A DNA stretch of 64,000 nt, taken from positions 1 through 64,000 of the forward strand of contig DATAJO010000021.1 in assembly GCA_036262075.1 (NCBI GenBank). Direction: 5' to 3'. This DNA comes from JACDBZ01 sp036262075 (GTDB lineage: Bacteria; Chloroflexota; Limnocylindria; QHBO01). The notes under the pieces are model-generated. The model saw only the letters and a list, made by a program, of their open reading frames with translations, did not search any database and had not been told where the DNA came from. Numbering within the stretch: the stretch's first letter is position 1; each line of letters starts with the position of its first letter. The translations under genes were made by a program, and so were the position numbers. This document shows positions 1 to 9,867 of the stretch, piece after piece.

Positions 1-860
1 GTGAACTCGACACAGAAGTCCTCGCCGGCCGGCACCTCGATCGTATCGAGGTCGAAGGCGAACTCCGGGACGGCCTGGAGCTGGATGGTCGTCGAGCAGT
101 CACCGGCGCCCGGCCCGGGCGGCTCCTCGCCGGCGGCGAGCGCCGCGACCCAGGCGTCGAAGTCCTCCCGCGACATGGCCTCGACGACGAAGGTCATCGT
201 GGCGTGCGAAGTCCCGCAGAACTCGGCGCACTGGCCGGCGTACGTGCCCGGCTCGGTGACGGTGAACTCGAGCTCGTTCGTGTCGCCCGGGATGAGGTCG
301 CGCTTGAGGAGGAAGTCCGGGACGTAGAAGGCGTGGTTGACGTCGTCCGACTCGAGGAGGAGCCGCACCGGCTCCCCGACTGGAACGGCGAGCACGGCCG
401 GCTCGTTGCCCTGCGGCCCGCTCACGGCCTCGTCGCTGTAGTGGAAGCGCCAGTTCCACTGGAAGCCCTGGACGCGGATCTCGACGCCGGGCTGCTCGGC
501 CCGCGCCTCGACCGTGCCGAGCGTCGCCAGGCTGGCGCCGAACAGGATGAACACGATGACGGTCGGGATGAGCGTCCAGACGATCTCGACCGCGGTGTTG
601 CCGTGGTGCTGCTCCGGCAGGACGTCGTCGCCGGGCTTGCGGCGGTAGCGAAGGATCGCGTAGACGATGAAGCCCTCGACCCCGAAGAAGACGATGGCCG
701 CCAGCCCCAGGACGATGAGGTACAGGTTGAAGACGTCCTTGCCGGCCTCGGTCGCGGGCTCGGGCGGCAGCAGGCAGCCGCTCGCGAGGAGCGCGACGAG
801 GAGCAGTGGGACGCCGACGCGGAGCATCGTCCGCCGAGGTCGGGCCGCCGAGTGTTGCAT
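1..860 (-). CDS. coxB: Cytochrome c oxidase subunit II, C-terminus beyond window
   Basis: Subunit II of a heme-copper oxidase, which takes electrons from cytochrome c through the CuA centre. It reads ATG at 860 and is still open at base 1 after 286 codons. A lipobox (LASGC, Cys29) follows the basic N-terminus, so the mature protein is probably lipidated. Two transmembrane segments follow (about 43-65 and 86-110), then the periplasmic cupredoxin domain with the complete CuA motif CAEFCGTSHATM (Cys211, Cys215, His219, Met222) and the W-N-W electron-entry motif near 135. After the normal end of subunit II comes a Pro/Gly linker and what looks like a second cupredoxin-type beta segment (VPEFAFDLDTIEVPAGEDF) cut by the window edge. 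It lies downstream of ctaAB. The identity is certain; the second domain is an inference from a partial sequence. Confidence 0.95.
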   Translation of the reverse strand, partial: MQHSAARPRRTMLRVGVPLLLVALLASGCLLPPEPATEAGKDVFNLYLIVLGLAAIVFFGVEGFIVYAILRYRRKPGDDVLPEQHHGNTAVEIVWTLIPTVIVFILFGASLATLGTVEARAEQPGVEIRVQGFQWNWRFHYSDEAVSGPQGNEPAVLAVPVGEPVRLLLESDDVNHAFYVPDFLLKRDLIPGDTNELEFTVTEPGTYAGQCAEFCGTSHATMTFVVEAMSREDFDAWVAALAAGEEPPGPGAGDCSTTIQLQAVPEFAFDLDTIEVPAGEDFCVEF

Positions 861-949
861 GGGTCGGTTTCGGGGCTCCCTGGTTGGGTCGATCAGAGGA
901 GTCACGGCACGCACGGCACCGCCGGCTGAAGGCGGTGGCACCGAAGGGC

Positions 950-955
950 ATTGTA
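950..955 (-). promoter_or_regulatory. Putative coxB -10 box (TACAAT)
   Basis: On the minus strand TACAAT lies about 95 nt before the coxB ATG. No convincing -35 is visible 17 nt upstream. The leader it would produce contains a 7-bp hairpin (arms CACCGCC and GGCGGTG). Confidence 0.4.
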
Positions 956-996
956 GCGAAGGCAGGCGGTCCGGGTCGGATCACCGGACAAGGAGG

Positions 997-1027
997 CGCC
1001 CCGGGCCGGCAAGGTCGGCCCGGGGCG
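997..1027 (-). terminator. GC-rich hairpin between lipoprotein gene and coxB
   Basis: Perfect 12-bp stem (CGCCCCGGGCCG and its complement) around a 7-nt loop, without a U-tract. It lies just downstream of the lipoprotein gene and upstream of the coxB promoter on the same strand, as expected of a terminator in very GC-rich DNA. Confidence 0.6.
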
Positions 1028-1053
1028 TCGTCAGCGCCGCGCGAGATGAGCCC

Positions 1054-2043
1054 TCAGGCGCCCGGGGCGAGCTCCGGGCAGGTCACGTCCTCGTGCGGCA
1101 GGAGCGGCCGGGCGAGGACCCGATACCGGTTCGTGCCGTCGGAGGTCCACAGCGTGTTCTCGTTCGCCAGCGACAGCTCGGCATACCAGGCGGCCCCGAG
1201 CTCACCGTCGACGGCGGCACAGCGGGTGCCGGGACCGAGGAACTCCCCCGCCTCCTCGCCGATGGCGGCCGGGTCGTCGTCGGTCGGCCACTCCCGGACC
1301 ATGCCGGGCAGGTCGCCGCCCTCGATGGGCTGACCGCTCACGTCGGTGACGTACAGCCGGAACGCCGTCGGCTCGTACGGCTGCCAGCCCTCGGCCTCCC
1401 ACAGCTCGGCCGGCAGGAACGTGTCGACCAGGAGCAGGCTCTCGGACAGCCGGCTGAGCGCCACGTGGGCCGCCTCCTCGGCGGGGTCGAGGTTCGGGAC
1501 CTGCATGTCGGGGCCGAGCATGCCGAGGGCGTAGATGATCACCGTGCTGTCGATGCCGCCGGCGTGGAGCTCGAACACCGTGTCCGAGGCATCGGCCACC
1601 ATCTGCTGCATGCCGCGCAGCTCGAGGTCGCCGGTGAACAGGTCGGTGTCCTCGATCGCCGCCAGCAGGGCCTGGATGCCCTCCTCGGTGAGTGTCCGCT
1701 CCTGGAGCGCCGGCAGCGCCGGCCCGGGGAACTCGAGCGTCATGGCGCCCTGGACGATGACCCGGCCGTCGCCGAGGAGCACGAAGCTCGGGAGCTGGCG
1801 CACCGAGAACTCCACCGGTACGAAGCCGCCCTGCGAGGACACGACGAGGATCGCCTCGTCGGCGCCCGTCGGGTGATCGATCTCGCCTCCGCCGCCCCCA
1901 CCGTCGCCGTCATCGCTCGCCGATGACGGCGGATCGCTCTCGCCGTCGTCGGGGGACGACGAGGGCGGTGGCGAGCCGCCGGCGGCGGCACAGGCCGACA
2001 GGACGAGGGACAGCACGAAGAGGAGCGCGGCGATGCGTTTCAT
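1054..2043 (-). CDS. Putative lipoprotein of unknown function
   Basis: A 329-residue protein with a lipoprotein signal peptide (MKRIAALLFVLSLVLSAC, lipid-modified Cys18). A low-complexity Ser/Pro/Asp/Gly linker follows to about residue 60, then a globular domain of about 265 residues with no motif I recognise. The globular part has conserved-looking stretches such as GGFVPVEFSVRQLPSFVLLGDGRVI and two cysteines near the C-terminus (TRCAAV, VTCPEL) that could pair outside the membrane. It sits 79 bp after ctaAB on the same strand and before coxB, so an oxidase-assembly role is conceivable from position only. No Shine-Dalgarno is evident. An in-frame ATG a few codons upstream is possible, but 2043 gives the cleanest signal peptide. 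Confidence 0.75.
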   Translation of the reverse strand: MKRIAALLFVLSLVLSACAAAGGSPPPSSSPDDGESDPPSSASDDGDGGGGGGEIDHPTGADEAILVVSSQGGFVPVEFSVRQLPSFVLLGDGRVIVQGAMTLEFPGPALPALQERTLTEEGIQALLAAIEDTDLFTGDLELRGMQQMVADASDTVFELHAGGIDSTVIIYALGMLGPDMQVPNLDPAEEAAHVALSRLSESLLLVDTFLPAELWEAEGWQPYEPTAFRLYVTDVSGQPIEGGDLPGMVREWPTDDDPAAIGEEAGEFLGPGTRCAAVDGELGAAWYAELSLANENTLWTSDGTNRYRVLARPLLPHEDVTCPELAPGA

Positions 2044-2096
2044 GGCCGCATGGACGCGCCAATCGGCGCATCGGTTCCGCAGTTCACGCGCAGGTT

Positions 2097-2115
2097 CTCG
2101 CGCTGATTGCGCGAG
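2097..2115 (-). terminator. Hairpin after ctaAB
   Basis: A 7-bp perfect stem (CTCGCGC / GCGCGAG) with a 5-nt loop just past the ctaAB stop codon. No U-tract follows, so it could be a weak terminator or a processing site. Confidence 0.35.
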
Positions 2116-2122
2116 CAGTCCG

Positions 2123-3931
<1,809 letters not shown>

Positions 3932-3940
3932 CAGATGAGT

Positions 3941-3947
3941 TCCTCTC
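3941..3947 (-). promoter_or_regulatory. Shine-Dalgarno deciding the ctaAB TTG start
   Basis: GAGAGGA on the minus strand, 9 nt before the TTG at 3931. It favours TTG over the upstream ATG (3982) and GTG codons. Confidence 0.55.
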
Positions 3948-3980
3948 ACCGCTCGCGGGGCATGCCGAGCGGGCGCCGCC

Positions 3981-3986
3981 ATGATA
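3981..3986 (-). promoter_or_regulatory. ctaAB -10 box (TATCAT)
   Basis: TATCAT on the minus strand predicts a transcript start near 3974, giving a leader of about 43 nt to the TTG start. It is divergent from the MOSC-gene promoter at 4037. Confidence 0.45.
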
Positions 3987-4036
3987 CCGAACCGCTCCCG
4001 CGAGGTCGGATTCGCAGGCCGCCTGCCGCGGGCGCG

Positions 4037-4042
4037 TAGGAT
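4037..4042 (+). promoter_or_regulatory. Leaderless -10 box (TAGGAT) of the MOSC-GNAT gene
   Basis: TAGGAT ends 9 nt before the ATG at 4052. There is no Shine-Dalgarno, so the transcript probably starts at or very near the start codon. Confidence 0.5.
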
Positions 4043-4051
4043 TGGCGGCCG

Positions 4052-5308
4052 ATGAGCGACGGGCGAGTGGTCCAGGTCAACGTCTCGGCGGGCGGCGTAC
4101 CGAAGCTGCCCGTCGCCTCCGCGCGCGTGACGGGCGCCGGCGTCGAGGGCGACCGGCAGCGCGAGCTCACCGTCCATGGCGGCCCGCACCGTGCCGTCTC
4201 GATCCTCGGGGTCGAGGCGATCGCCCGGGTCGCGGCCGAGGGGCACCCGATCGGGCCCGGCACGACCGGTGAGAACCTCACCGTCGCCGGCTTCGACGTG
4301 TCGCTCCTGCCGGTCGGGACGCGGCTCCACGTCGGCGACGAGCTGGTGCTCGAGATCTCCGGCCGGGCGGAGCCGTGCCGCACGATCCGGGGCTCGTTCC
4401 GTGGCGGCCGCTACGGACGGCTCGGCGCCACGGCGCACCCGGCCGACAGCCGGATGTACGCGCGGGTCGTCGCCGAGGGCACCGTCCTTCCCGGCGACCC
4501 GATCCGCCTCGAGCGGCCGGTCGACGATCGTGCCGAGCGCCACGCCATGGCCGCGCGGCTGGACGCGACCGAGAACCACGCGGCCGTCGCGGTCTGGGAG
4601 GCCGCGGCGGCGACCGGCAGCGAGGTGGCGATCATCGACGACGGCGACGTCGCCGTGGCGGCCAGCGCCGCCCTTCCGAGCTCGATCTTCAATATCGGCC
4701 TCGGGTTCGCCCACCTGCCGAACCTCGTCGACATGGCGGTCGACCACTTCGGCCGGAACGGCGTCACCGGCTGGGTCTGGCTCGAGGAGGCACCCTGGGC
4801 CGATGCGATCGTCGACAGCACCGCCAGCCTGCTGGCGCACCCGCTCGGCGATGATCCGGCGCTCGAGCTGCCCGCGGGCGTGACCGTGCGCGAGCTCGGC
4901 CGCGACGAACCCGGGCCGTGGGGCGAGGTGATCGCCGCCGGGGCCGGCGTGCCCGACGCGGTCGGCGCCGCCTTCCGGGCGCTCGAGCCGACGCTGGCGC
5001 GGCACGCCCACCACCATCGGTTCGTGGCCGAGCGCGACGGCCGGCCGGTCGGCGCGTCGTCGCTCCACGTCCACCGCCACGCGGCCTGGCTGCGGGCGGC
5101 GGTCGTCCTGCCGGAGGCGCGCGGGCTCGGGATCCAGCGCGCGCTCATCGCGGCGCGCCTCGCCCGTGCGCGAGGGCTGGGCTGCGACCTGGCCGGCTCG
5201 CTGGCCGATGCGGGCAGCGTGTCGGCGGGCAACCTCCAGCGGCTCGGCTTCCGGGAGATCGCGACCCGCTACCGCTACCGGGTCGAGCCGGCCGCGCGCC
5301 CGGCCTGA
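4052..5308 (+). CDS. MOSC-domain / GNAT acetyltransferase fusion protein
   Basis: A 418-residue fusion. Residues about 1-155 form a MOSC domain (pyruvate-kinase-like beta barrel of molybdenum-cofactor sulfurases and YiiM-type proteins), with GVEGDRQRELTVHGGPHRAV, the GTTGENLTV motif and the cysteine-bearing ISGRAEPCRTI. Residues about 160-418 resemble GNAT acetyltransferases, with the acetyl-CoA loop VLPEARGLGIQRALI near 350 and the terminal N-L-Q-R-L-G-F-R motif. MOSC domains carry sulfur via a conserved Cys; the acceptor here is unknown, and the fusion suggests both activities act on one substrate. It is divergent from ctaAB, and its 3' end overlaps the convergent DUF2236 gene by 34 bp. The function of the fusion is not established. 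Confidence 0.85.
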   Translation: MSDGRVVQVNVSAGGVPKLPVASARVTGAGVEGDRQRELTVHGGPHRAVSILGVEAIARVAAEGHPIGPGTTGENLTVAGFDVSLLPVGTRLHVGDELVLEISGRAEPCRTIRGSFRGGRYGRLGATAHPADSRMYARVVAEGTVLPGDPIRLERPVDDRAERHAMAARLDATENHAAVAVWEAAAATGSEVAIIDDGDVAVAASAALPSSIFNIGLGFAHLPNLVDMAVDHFGRNGVTGWVWLEEAPWADAIVDSTASLLAHPLGDDPALELPAGVTVRELGRDEPGPWGEVIAAGAGVPDAVGAAFRALEPTLARHAHHHRFVAERDGRPVGASSLHVHRHAAWLRAAVVLPEARGLGIQRALIAARLARARGLGCDLAGSLADAGSVSAGNLQRLGFREIATRYRYRVEPAARPA

Positions 5309-6156
5309 CGCACCCGTCGATCGGCGGCGCGCGCCTGCGGCGCGTGGCGCACGACGGACGGCAGGAGCGGCAGCAGGCGCCGGCTGGCGGCCGCGATACG
5401 CCGGACGCCACGCTCCCGGGCGGCCGACCAGCCGATGCCGTACTCGCGGCGCAGGCGGGACGGCAGCGTCGCCATCGACACGAGGTGCGCCGCGTCCCAC
5501 GCGATGCGGGGCGGGAAGCGGGTCGGGTACAGGACGGTGCGCGCGATCTCGCGAGCCTGGGGCGTGACCCGGATCGGCCCGTCGGTCAGCATGCGGTCCA
5601 TCCAGGCGCGGAGCTCGCCGATCGTGGGCGGCACCAGATCGGGCGGCACGCCGAGCCGGATGGCGACGGCCGCGCTCTCCTCGTGGTAGCGCTGCGCATC
5701 GGCCTCGGACAGCGGCGCGACGAAGCGGTCGTGGACGCGGAGTGCGGTGTCGACCAGCGTGGCGTGGACCCACAGCAGCGCCTCGGGCTCGAGCGCCGAG
5801 TAGGGCTCGCCGTCAGGCCGCCGACCGCGGACGGCGGCGTGGATGGCGTTCACCCGGCGGATCGTGGCCTCGGCCTCGGACCGCGTGCCGAACACGACGT
5901 CGAAGCTGCTGGTCAGGGTCCGCATCAGGCGCCCGAACGGATCGGTGGCGTACGTCGAGTGCTCGGCGACGCCGGCCGCGACCGAGGGATGCGCCGCCTG
6001 CATGAGGAGCGCGCAGGATCCGCCGGCGAGCACGACGAGCTCGCGGTCGACGCGCCACGAGACGCTGTCGGGCCCGAACAGGCCGGCCGCATCGGCCAGC
6101 GGGTCAATGGTGACGGCGCCGGAAGCGGGGGCGCCGACGACGGCGCCGGAGGTCAT
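5275..6156 (-). CDS. DUF2236 (MpaB-type) oxygenase family protein
   Basis: A 293-residue protein of the DUF2236/MpaB/latex-clearing-protein superfamily, all-alpha heme proteins of which some are oxygenases. The recognisable family block is near residues 25-80: SWRVDRELVVLAGGSCALLMQ, then AAHPSVAAGV and HSTYATDPFGRLMRT. Further on are LLWVHATLVDTAL and a Tyr/His-rich helix. There is no signal peptide, so it is probably cytoplasmic. The start is the ATG at 6156, whose ATGA overlaps the stop of the upstream rhomboid gene, which implies translational coupling. The substrate cannot be told from sequence. Confidence 0.88.
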   Translation of the reverse strand: MTSGAVVGAPASGAVTIDPLADAAGLFGPDSVSWRVDRELVVLAGGSCALLMQAAHPSVAAGVAEHSTYATDPFGRLMRTLTSSFDVVFGTRSEAEATIRRVNAIHAAVRGRRPDGEPYSALEPEALLWVHATLVDTALRVHDRFVAPLSEADAQRYHEESAAVAIRLGVPPDLVPPTIGELRAWMDRMLTDGPIRVTPQAREIARTVLYPTRFPPRIAWDAAHLVSMATLPSRLRREYGIGWSAARERGVRRIAAASRRLLPLLPSVVRHAPQARAADRRVRQAGRAAGSTR

Positions 6157-6911
6157 CGGTACAGCGTGGCCGGCGTCCCGCGCGGATGGCGCGGCTCGTG
6201 GAAGGCCGCCCGGAACACGAAGCCCGCGAGCACCCCGGCCACGAAGCCGCCGATATGGGCCATGTACGCCACGCCGCCCGCCTGGGCGCTGCCGAGCGTG
6301 CCGAAGCCGCTCACCAACTGGAGGACCGCCCACAGGCCGATGACGACGATGGCCGGGACCCAGACCGGGAATCGCAGGAGGAGGACGAGCACCCGGTTCG
6401 TCGGGAACAGGACGAGGTACGCGCCGAGCACGCCGGCGATCGCGCCCGAGGCGCCGAGCGTCGGGATCTTCGAGGAGGGATCGACGAGGATCTGGGCGAA
6501 CGACGCGACGATGCCGGCGGCGATATAGAAGACGATGAATAGGCCGTGGCCGACGCGATGCTCGACGTTGTCGCCGAAGATCCACAGGAACAGCATGTTG
6601 CCGCCCAGGTGAAGCAGGCCGCCGTGCATGAACATGCTCGTCAGCAGGGTGAGCCAGATCGGGCTCGGTCCCGGCTCCTGCGGGATGAGGACCTGCTGGC
6701 CACCGACGTCGATCGGCGTCGGACCGACGAGGTCGACGCCGTTCGTGATCTCGAACGGAACGGCGGCCCAGCCGTACGTGAACGCGGCGCCCTCGACGGA
6801 GGCGCCCGCCCCCTGGAGCACGAAGAACACGAACACGTTGAGCGCGATGATGGCCAGGCTGACGAACGCCGGTCCGTGGCCGCGCTCGTTCTCGTCGCTG
6901 AGCGGAAGCAT
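6153..6911 (-). CDS. Rhomboid-family intramembrane serine protease
   Basis: A 252-residue, six-to-seven-span membrane protease that cuts substrate helices within the bilayer. The nucleophile is Ser in GASGA near residue 146 and the catalytic His is in MAHIGGFVAG near residue 221. The FMHGGLLHLGGNMLFLWIFGDNVE block typical of the family precedes them. A large loop lies between TM1 and TM2 (residues about 45-85). It heads a two-gene unit with the DUF2236 gene (ATGA overlap). It begins leaderless, with TCTAAT ending 8 nt before the ATG and no Shine-Dalgarno. The natural substrate is unknown. Confidence 0.93.
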   Translation of the reverse strand: MLPLSDENERGHGPAFVSLAIIALNVFVFFVLQGAGASVEGAAFTYGWAAVPFEITNGVDLVGPTPIDVGGQQVLIPQEPGPSPIWLTLLTSMFMHGGLLHLGGNMLFLWIFGDNVEHRVGHGLFIVFYIAAGIVASFAQILVDPSSKIPTLGASGAIAGVLGAYLVLFPTNRVLVLLLRFPVWVPAIVVIGLWAVLQLVSGFGTLGSAQAGGVAYMAHIGGFVAGVLAGFVFRAAFHEPRHPRGTPATLYR

Positions 6912-6919
6912 CGAGGGGC

Positions 6920-6925
6920 ATTAGA
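6920..6925 (-). promoter_or_regulatory. Leaderless -10 box (TCTAAT) of the rhomboid gene
   Basis: Five of six match to TATAAT on the minus strand, 8 nt before the ATG at 6911. It is divergent from the acetyltransferase promoter only 13 bp away. Confidence 0.5.
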
Positions 6926-6938
6926 ACACGCCCGGGGC

Positions 6939-6944
6939 CATAAT
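6939..6944 (+). promoter_or_regulatory. Leaderless -10 box (CATAAT) of the Eis-like gene
   Basis: CATAAT (five of six) ends 7 nt before the ATG at 6952, with no Shine-Dalgarno between. Confidence 0.55.
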
Positions 6945-6951
6945 CGACGGC

Positions 6952-8172
6952 ATGGCCGTCGACGTCCGCCCCTTCGACACCGATGCCCGCGCCTTCTTCG
7001 AGGCGGGTGAGCTCGCCTTCGCCGAGCGCCCGCGCGACGAGGACTTCGAGGCCTTCGAGGCGCTGTTCGAGCCCGACCGGGCCATCGCCGCGTACGACGG
7101 TGACCGGATCGTGGGGACCGCCGGCGCGTTCGGCTACGCGCTGACCGTCCCCGGCGGCGTCCTGCCGGCGTCGGGCGTCACGATCGTCGGCGTCCATCCC
7201 ACCCATCGGCGCCAGGGCATCCTGCGGCGGATGATGCGGCTCCAGCTCGACGGCATCCACGAGCGCGGCGAGCCGCTCGCCATCCTGTGGGCCAGCGAGA
7301 GCAGCATCTACCAGCGCTTCGGCTACGGCATGGCCACGCTGGCCGCGAAGATCGACGTCGCCCGCGAGCGGAACGCGTTCCGCAGGCCGCACGTGCCGGC
7401 CGGGACGATCCGCTTCGTGGACGACGACGAGGCCGCGCGCCTCTTCCCGCCGATCTACGACGCGGTCCGCCCGACGCGACCCGGCTTCTTCGACCGCAGC
7501 GACACGTACTGGCGCGAGGGCTTCCTGCGCGACCCGGAGCATGGGCGGCAGGGCATGAGCGCCGCGTTCCACGTCGTCCACGAGACGGGCGGCGTGCCGG
7601 ACGGCTACGCGCGCTACCGGGTGAAGGAGCAGTGGGAGGACGTCGGCTTCACGTCGGCCGTCATCGTCGTCGAGAAGATGGCGACCAACCCGTCGGCCGA
7701 TCTCGACCTGTGGCGCTTCGTGCTCGACATCGACCTCATGGCCCGTACCGAGTACTGGAACATCGCCGCCGATGACCCGATCCTCCTCGCCGCGCTCGAG
7801 CCGCGGCGCCTCCGGTACGCCGCCAGCGACGGCATCTGGCTCCGCATCGTCGAGGTCGGAAGCGCCCTGGCCGGCCGACGCTACGCGGCCGACGGACGCC
7901 TGGTCATCGAGCTCGCCGACGAGTTCTGCCCCTGGAACGACGGCCGCTGGGCGCTGAGCGTGGAGGACGGCGTGCCGATCGTCGAGCGCACCTCCGACGC
8001 CGCCGACCTCGCGGCCGACACGACCGATCTCGCCGCCGCCTACCTCGGGGCGTTCACGTTCCGCGCCCTCGCCGACGCGGCCCGGGTGCGCGAGCTCCAC
8101 CCGGGCGCCATCGCCCGGGCCGACGCGCTGTTCCGGACGGAGCGCGCGCCGTGGTGCCCGCGGGTCTTCTGA
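6952..8172 (+). CDS. Eis-type GNAT N-acetyltransferase
   Basis: A 406-residue protein of the Eis family: two GNAT-fold domains plus a sterol-carrier-like C-terminal domain, usually hexameric, acetylating amines of aminoglycosides or other substrates. The N-terminal GNAT domain carries the acetyl-CoA loop GVHPTHRRQGILRRMM (about 83-98) and the family segment ILWASESSIYQRFGYGMA. The protein ends in PWCPRVF; in Eis proteins the C-terminal carboxylate acts as a catalytic base, and this terminal Phe is conserved here. The length fits the family. Its gene is divergent from the rhomboid operon and convergent with the MFS gene (6-bp gap). Substrate specificity is not predictable. Confidence 0.9.
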   Translation: MAVDVRPFDTDARAFFEAGELAFAERPRDEDFEAFEALFEPDRAIAAYDGDRIVGTAGAFGYALTVPGGVLPASGVTIVGVHPTHRRQGILRRMMRLQLDGIHERGEPLAILWASESSIYQRFGYGMATLAAKIDVARERNAFRRPHVPAGTIRFVDDDEAARLFPPIYDAVRPTRPGFFDRSDTYWREGFLRDPEHGRQGMSAAFHVVHETGGVPDGYARYRVKEQWEDVGFTSAVIVVEKMATNPSADLDLWRFVLDIDLMARTEYWNIAADDPILLAALEPRRLRYAASDGIWLRIVEVGSALAGRRYAADGRLVIELADEFCPWNDGRWALSVEDGVPIVERTSDAADLAADTTDLAAAYLGAFTFRALADAARVRELHPGAIARADALFRTERAPWCPRVF

Positions 8173-8178
8173 TCGATC

Positions 8179-9756
8179 TCAGCCGTGGCCGACGGCCGCG
8201 GGTGACGTCGCCGCATCCTCACCGGGACGCGGGTTGCGCAGACCGATCCCGTTGATCGCGGCACCGACGAGGAGGAGGCCGGCCGAGACGAGCATCGCCA
8301 GGTGGAACGCATCGGTGCTCGCCTGGCGCGCCGCTTCCGCCACCTCGGGGTCGACGTCCGGCCCGGGCTGCGACAGCGGCTGGATCTGCTCCCGGACCTC
8401 GCGGTCGTTGACGTCGACGCCCGGGGCGAGGCTCGCCAGCGTGGGATAGAACGTCGCGGTGATGGCGATGAACAGCACCGCGTTCACGAGGGGCGATCCG
8501 ACCCGGCTGACCGCGTTATTGATCGCCGAGCCGAGACCCGCGTTGCGGACCGGGACGGAGCTCATGAGCGCCGTCGTGAGCGGCGCGACGAGGATGGAGA
8601 TGCCGATGCCGAACACGAGGATCGGCAGCAGGATGTCGACGATCGTGTCGACCGGCGGGACGAACGAGGCCAGGTCGTCGGGCGTCGCCTGCCACGGGGT
8701 CGAGTCGGCGGGCACGCGCGCCAGCCACAGGAGCCCGGCGGCCATGAGGATCGGCCCGACGGTCAGGAACAGCCGCGGCCCGAGCCGCGCGGCGAGCTGC
8801 CCGGCCGGCGTCGAGAGGAACGTGAGGAGCAGCGCGACCGGGATGCCGATCGCCCCCGACGCGATCGGCGAGTAGCCGAGCGTGCCCTGCAGGAACAGGT
8901 TCTGGAAGGCGAGGAAGACGTACAGCGCGCCGTAGATGACGAACGTCGACAGGTTGACGACGGTGAAGTTCCGCGACCGGAACAGCGCCGGCGGCACGAG
9001 CGGGTTGGGGCGCACGAGCATGAGGATCGGCGTGGCCACGATGCCGATGATCCCGACGACGAGCGCGGCCCATGCGATCGGGTCCTGCCACGCCTGCTCC
9101 TGGCCACGGGTCGCGCCGAAGGCCAGGCCGCCCACGCCGAGGACGATGACGGCGGCCCCGAGCCAGTCGAAGCTGCGGCTGGCCTCCGCGTCGCGCGTCT
9201 CCTCCACCCGCGACGTGGCCCACACGGCCAGCAGGACGAGCGGCACGTTGATGAGGAACGCGGCGCGCCAGGTGACGGCCTGGACGAGGAAGCCGCCGAG
9301 GACCGGACCGATGATGTTCGTCGCCGACGTGCCCGCTGCCCACAGGCCGATCGCCCGGCCCCGCTCCTCGCCCTCGAACGTGGCGGTGATGATCGACAGC
9401 GAGCCCGGCACGAGGACGGCGCCGAAGGCGCCCTGGACGATGCGGGCGAGGATGAGCAGCTCGAGGTTGGGCGCGAGGCCGCAGGCGACCGAGGCGACGC
9501 CGAAGCCAATGAGGCCGATCCGGAACATCCGGCGCCGGCCGTAGGCGTCGTTCAGCGCGCCGGCCAGGATGAGCAGCGCCGACAGGACGGCGAAATACGC
9601 GCTGTTGACGTACGTCAGCCCCTCGAGGCGGCCGACGAACGAGGCCGGCAGCTCGTCGCCGATATGGTCGAGCGCGACGTTCACGATCGTCCCGTCGAGG
9701 AACACGATCGACGAGCCCAGGATCGTGGCGAGCAGCGTCGCGGTGCGTCGGCTCAT
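8179..9756 (-). CDS. DHA2-family MFS drug/proton antiporter
   Basis: A 525-residue, 14-span major facilitator of the drug:H+ antiporter-2 (EmrB/QacA-like) family. Motif A appears as LNDAYGRRRMF near 62-72 and the antiporter motif C as IIGPVLGGFLV near 150. A long extracytoplasmic loop lies between TM13 and TM14 (ASLAPGVDVNDREVREQ...). I use the second Met (9756) rather than the first (9765), because the TAGGAT -10 box overlaps the first ATG and ends 7 nt before the second. No regulator is adjacent, and the substrates are unknown. Confidence 0.9.
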   Translation of the reverse strand: MSRRTATLLATILGSSIVFLDGTIVNVALDHIGDELPASFVGRLEGLTYVNSAYFAVLSALLILAGALNDAYGRRRMFRIGLIGFGVASVACGLAPNLELLILARIVQGAFGAVLVPGSLSIITATFEGEERGRAIGLWAAGTSATNIIGPVLGGFLVQAVTWRAAFLINVPLVLLAVWATSRVEETRDAEASRSFDWLGAAVIVLGVGGLAFGATRGQEQAWQDPIAWAALVVGIIGIVATPILMLVRPNPLVPPALFRSRNFTVVNLSTFVIYGALYVFLAFQNLFLQGTLGYSPIASGAIGIPVALLLTFLSTPAGQLAARLGPRLFLTVGPILMAAGLLWLARVPADSTPWQATPDDLASFVPPVDTIVDILLPILVFGIGISILVAPLTTALMSSVPVRNAGLGSAINNAVSRVGSPLVNAVLFIAITATFYPTLASLAPGVDVNDREVREQIQPLSQPGPDVDPEVAEAARQASTDAFHLAMLVSAGLLLVGAAINGIGLRNPRPGEDAATSPAAVGHG

Positions 9757-9763
9757 TCGGCGC

Positions 9764-9769
9764 ATCCTA
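9764..9769 (-). promoter_or_regulatory. Leaderless -10 box (TAGGAT) deciding the MFS start
   Basis: TAGGAT on the minus strand overlaps the first in-frame ATG and ends 7 nt before the second (9756), so the second is the likely start. Confidence 0.5.
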
Positions 9770-9853
9770 CCGCTCGCCGCCTCCGCGGCAATGCGTCCAC
9801 ACGCGCGATGCCGTGACCGGTGCCACCGTCTAGGCGAGCGCCTGCCTGCCGCC

Positions 9854-9859
9854 TATACT
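9854..9859 (+). promoter_or_regulatory. Leaderless -10 box (TATACT) of the large membrane protein gene
   Basis: TATACT ends 8 nt before the ATG at 9868. It makes the in-frame ATG at 9820 unlikely. Confidence 0.55.
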
Positions 9860-9867
9860 CCCGCCCG

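Noticed and set aside
3932..5773. Upstream extension of the ctaAB frame to 5773
   Set aside because: It would overlap the MOSC-GNAT gene entirely, and its sequence is low complexity; the signal-anchor and Shine-Dalgarno set the start near 3931.
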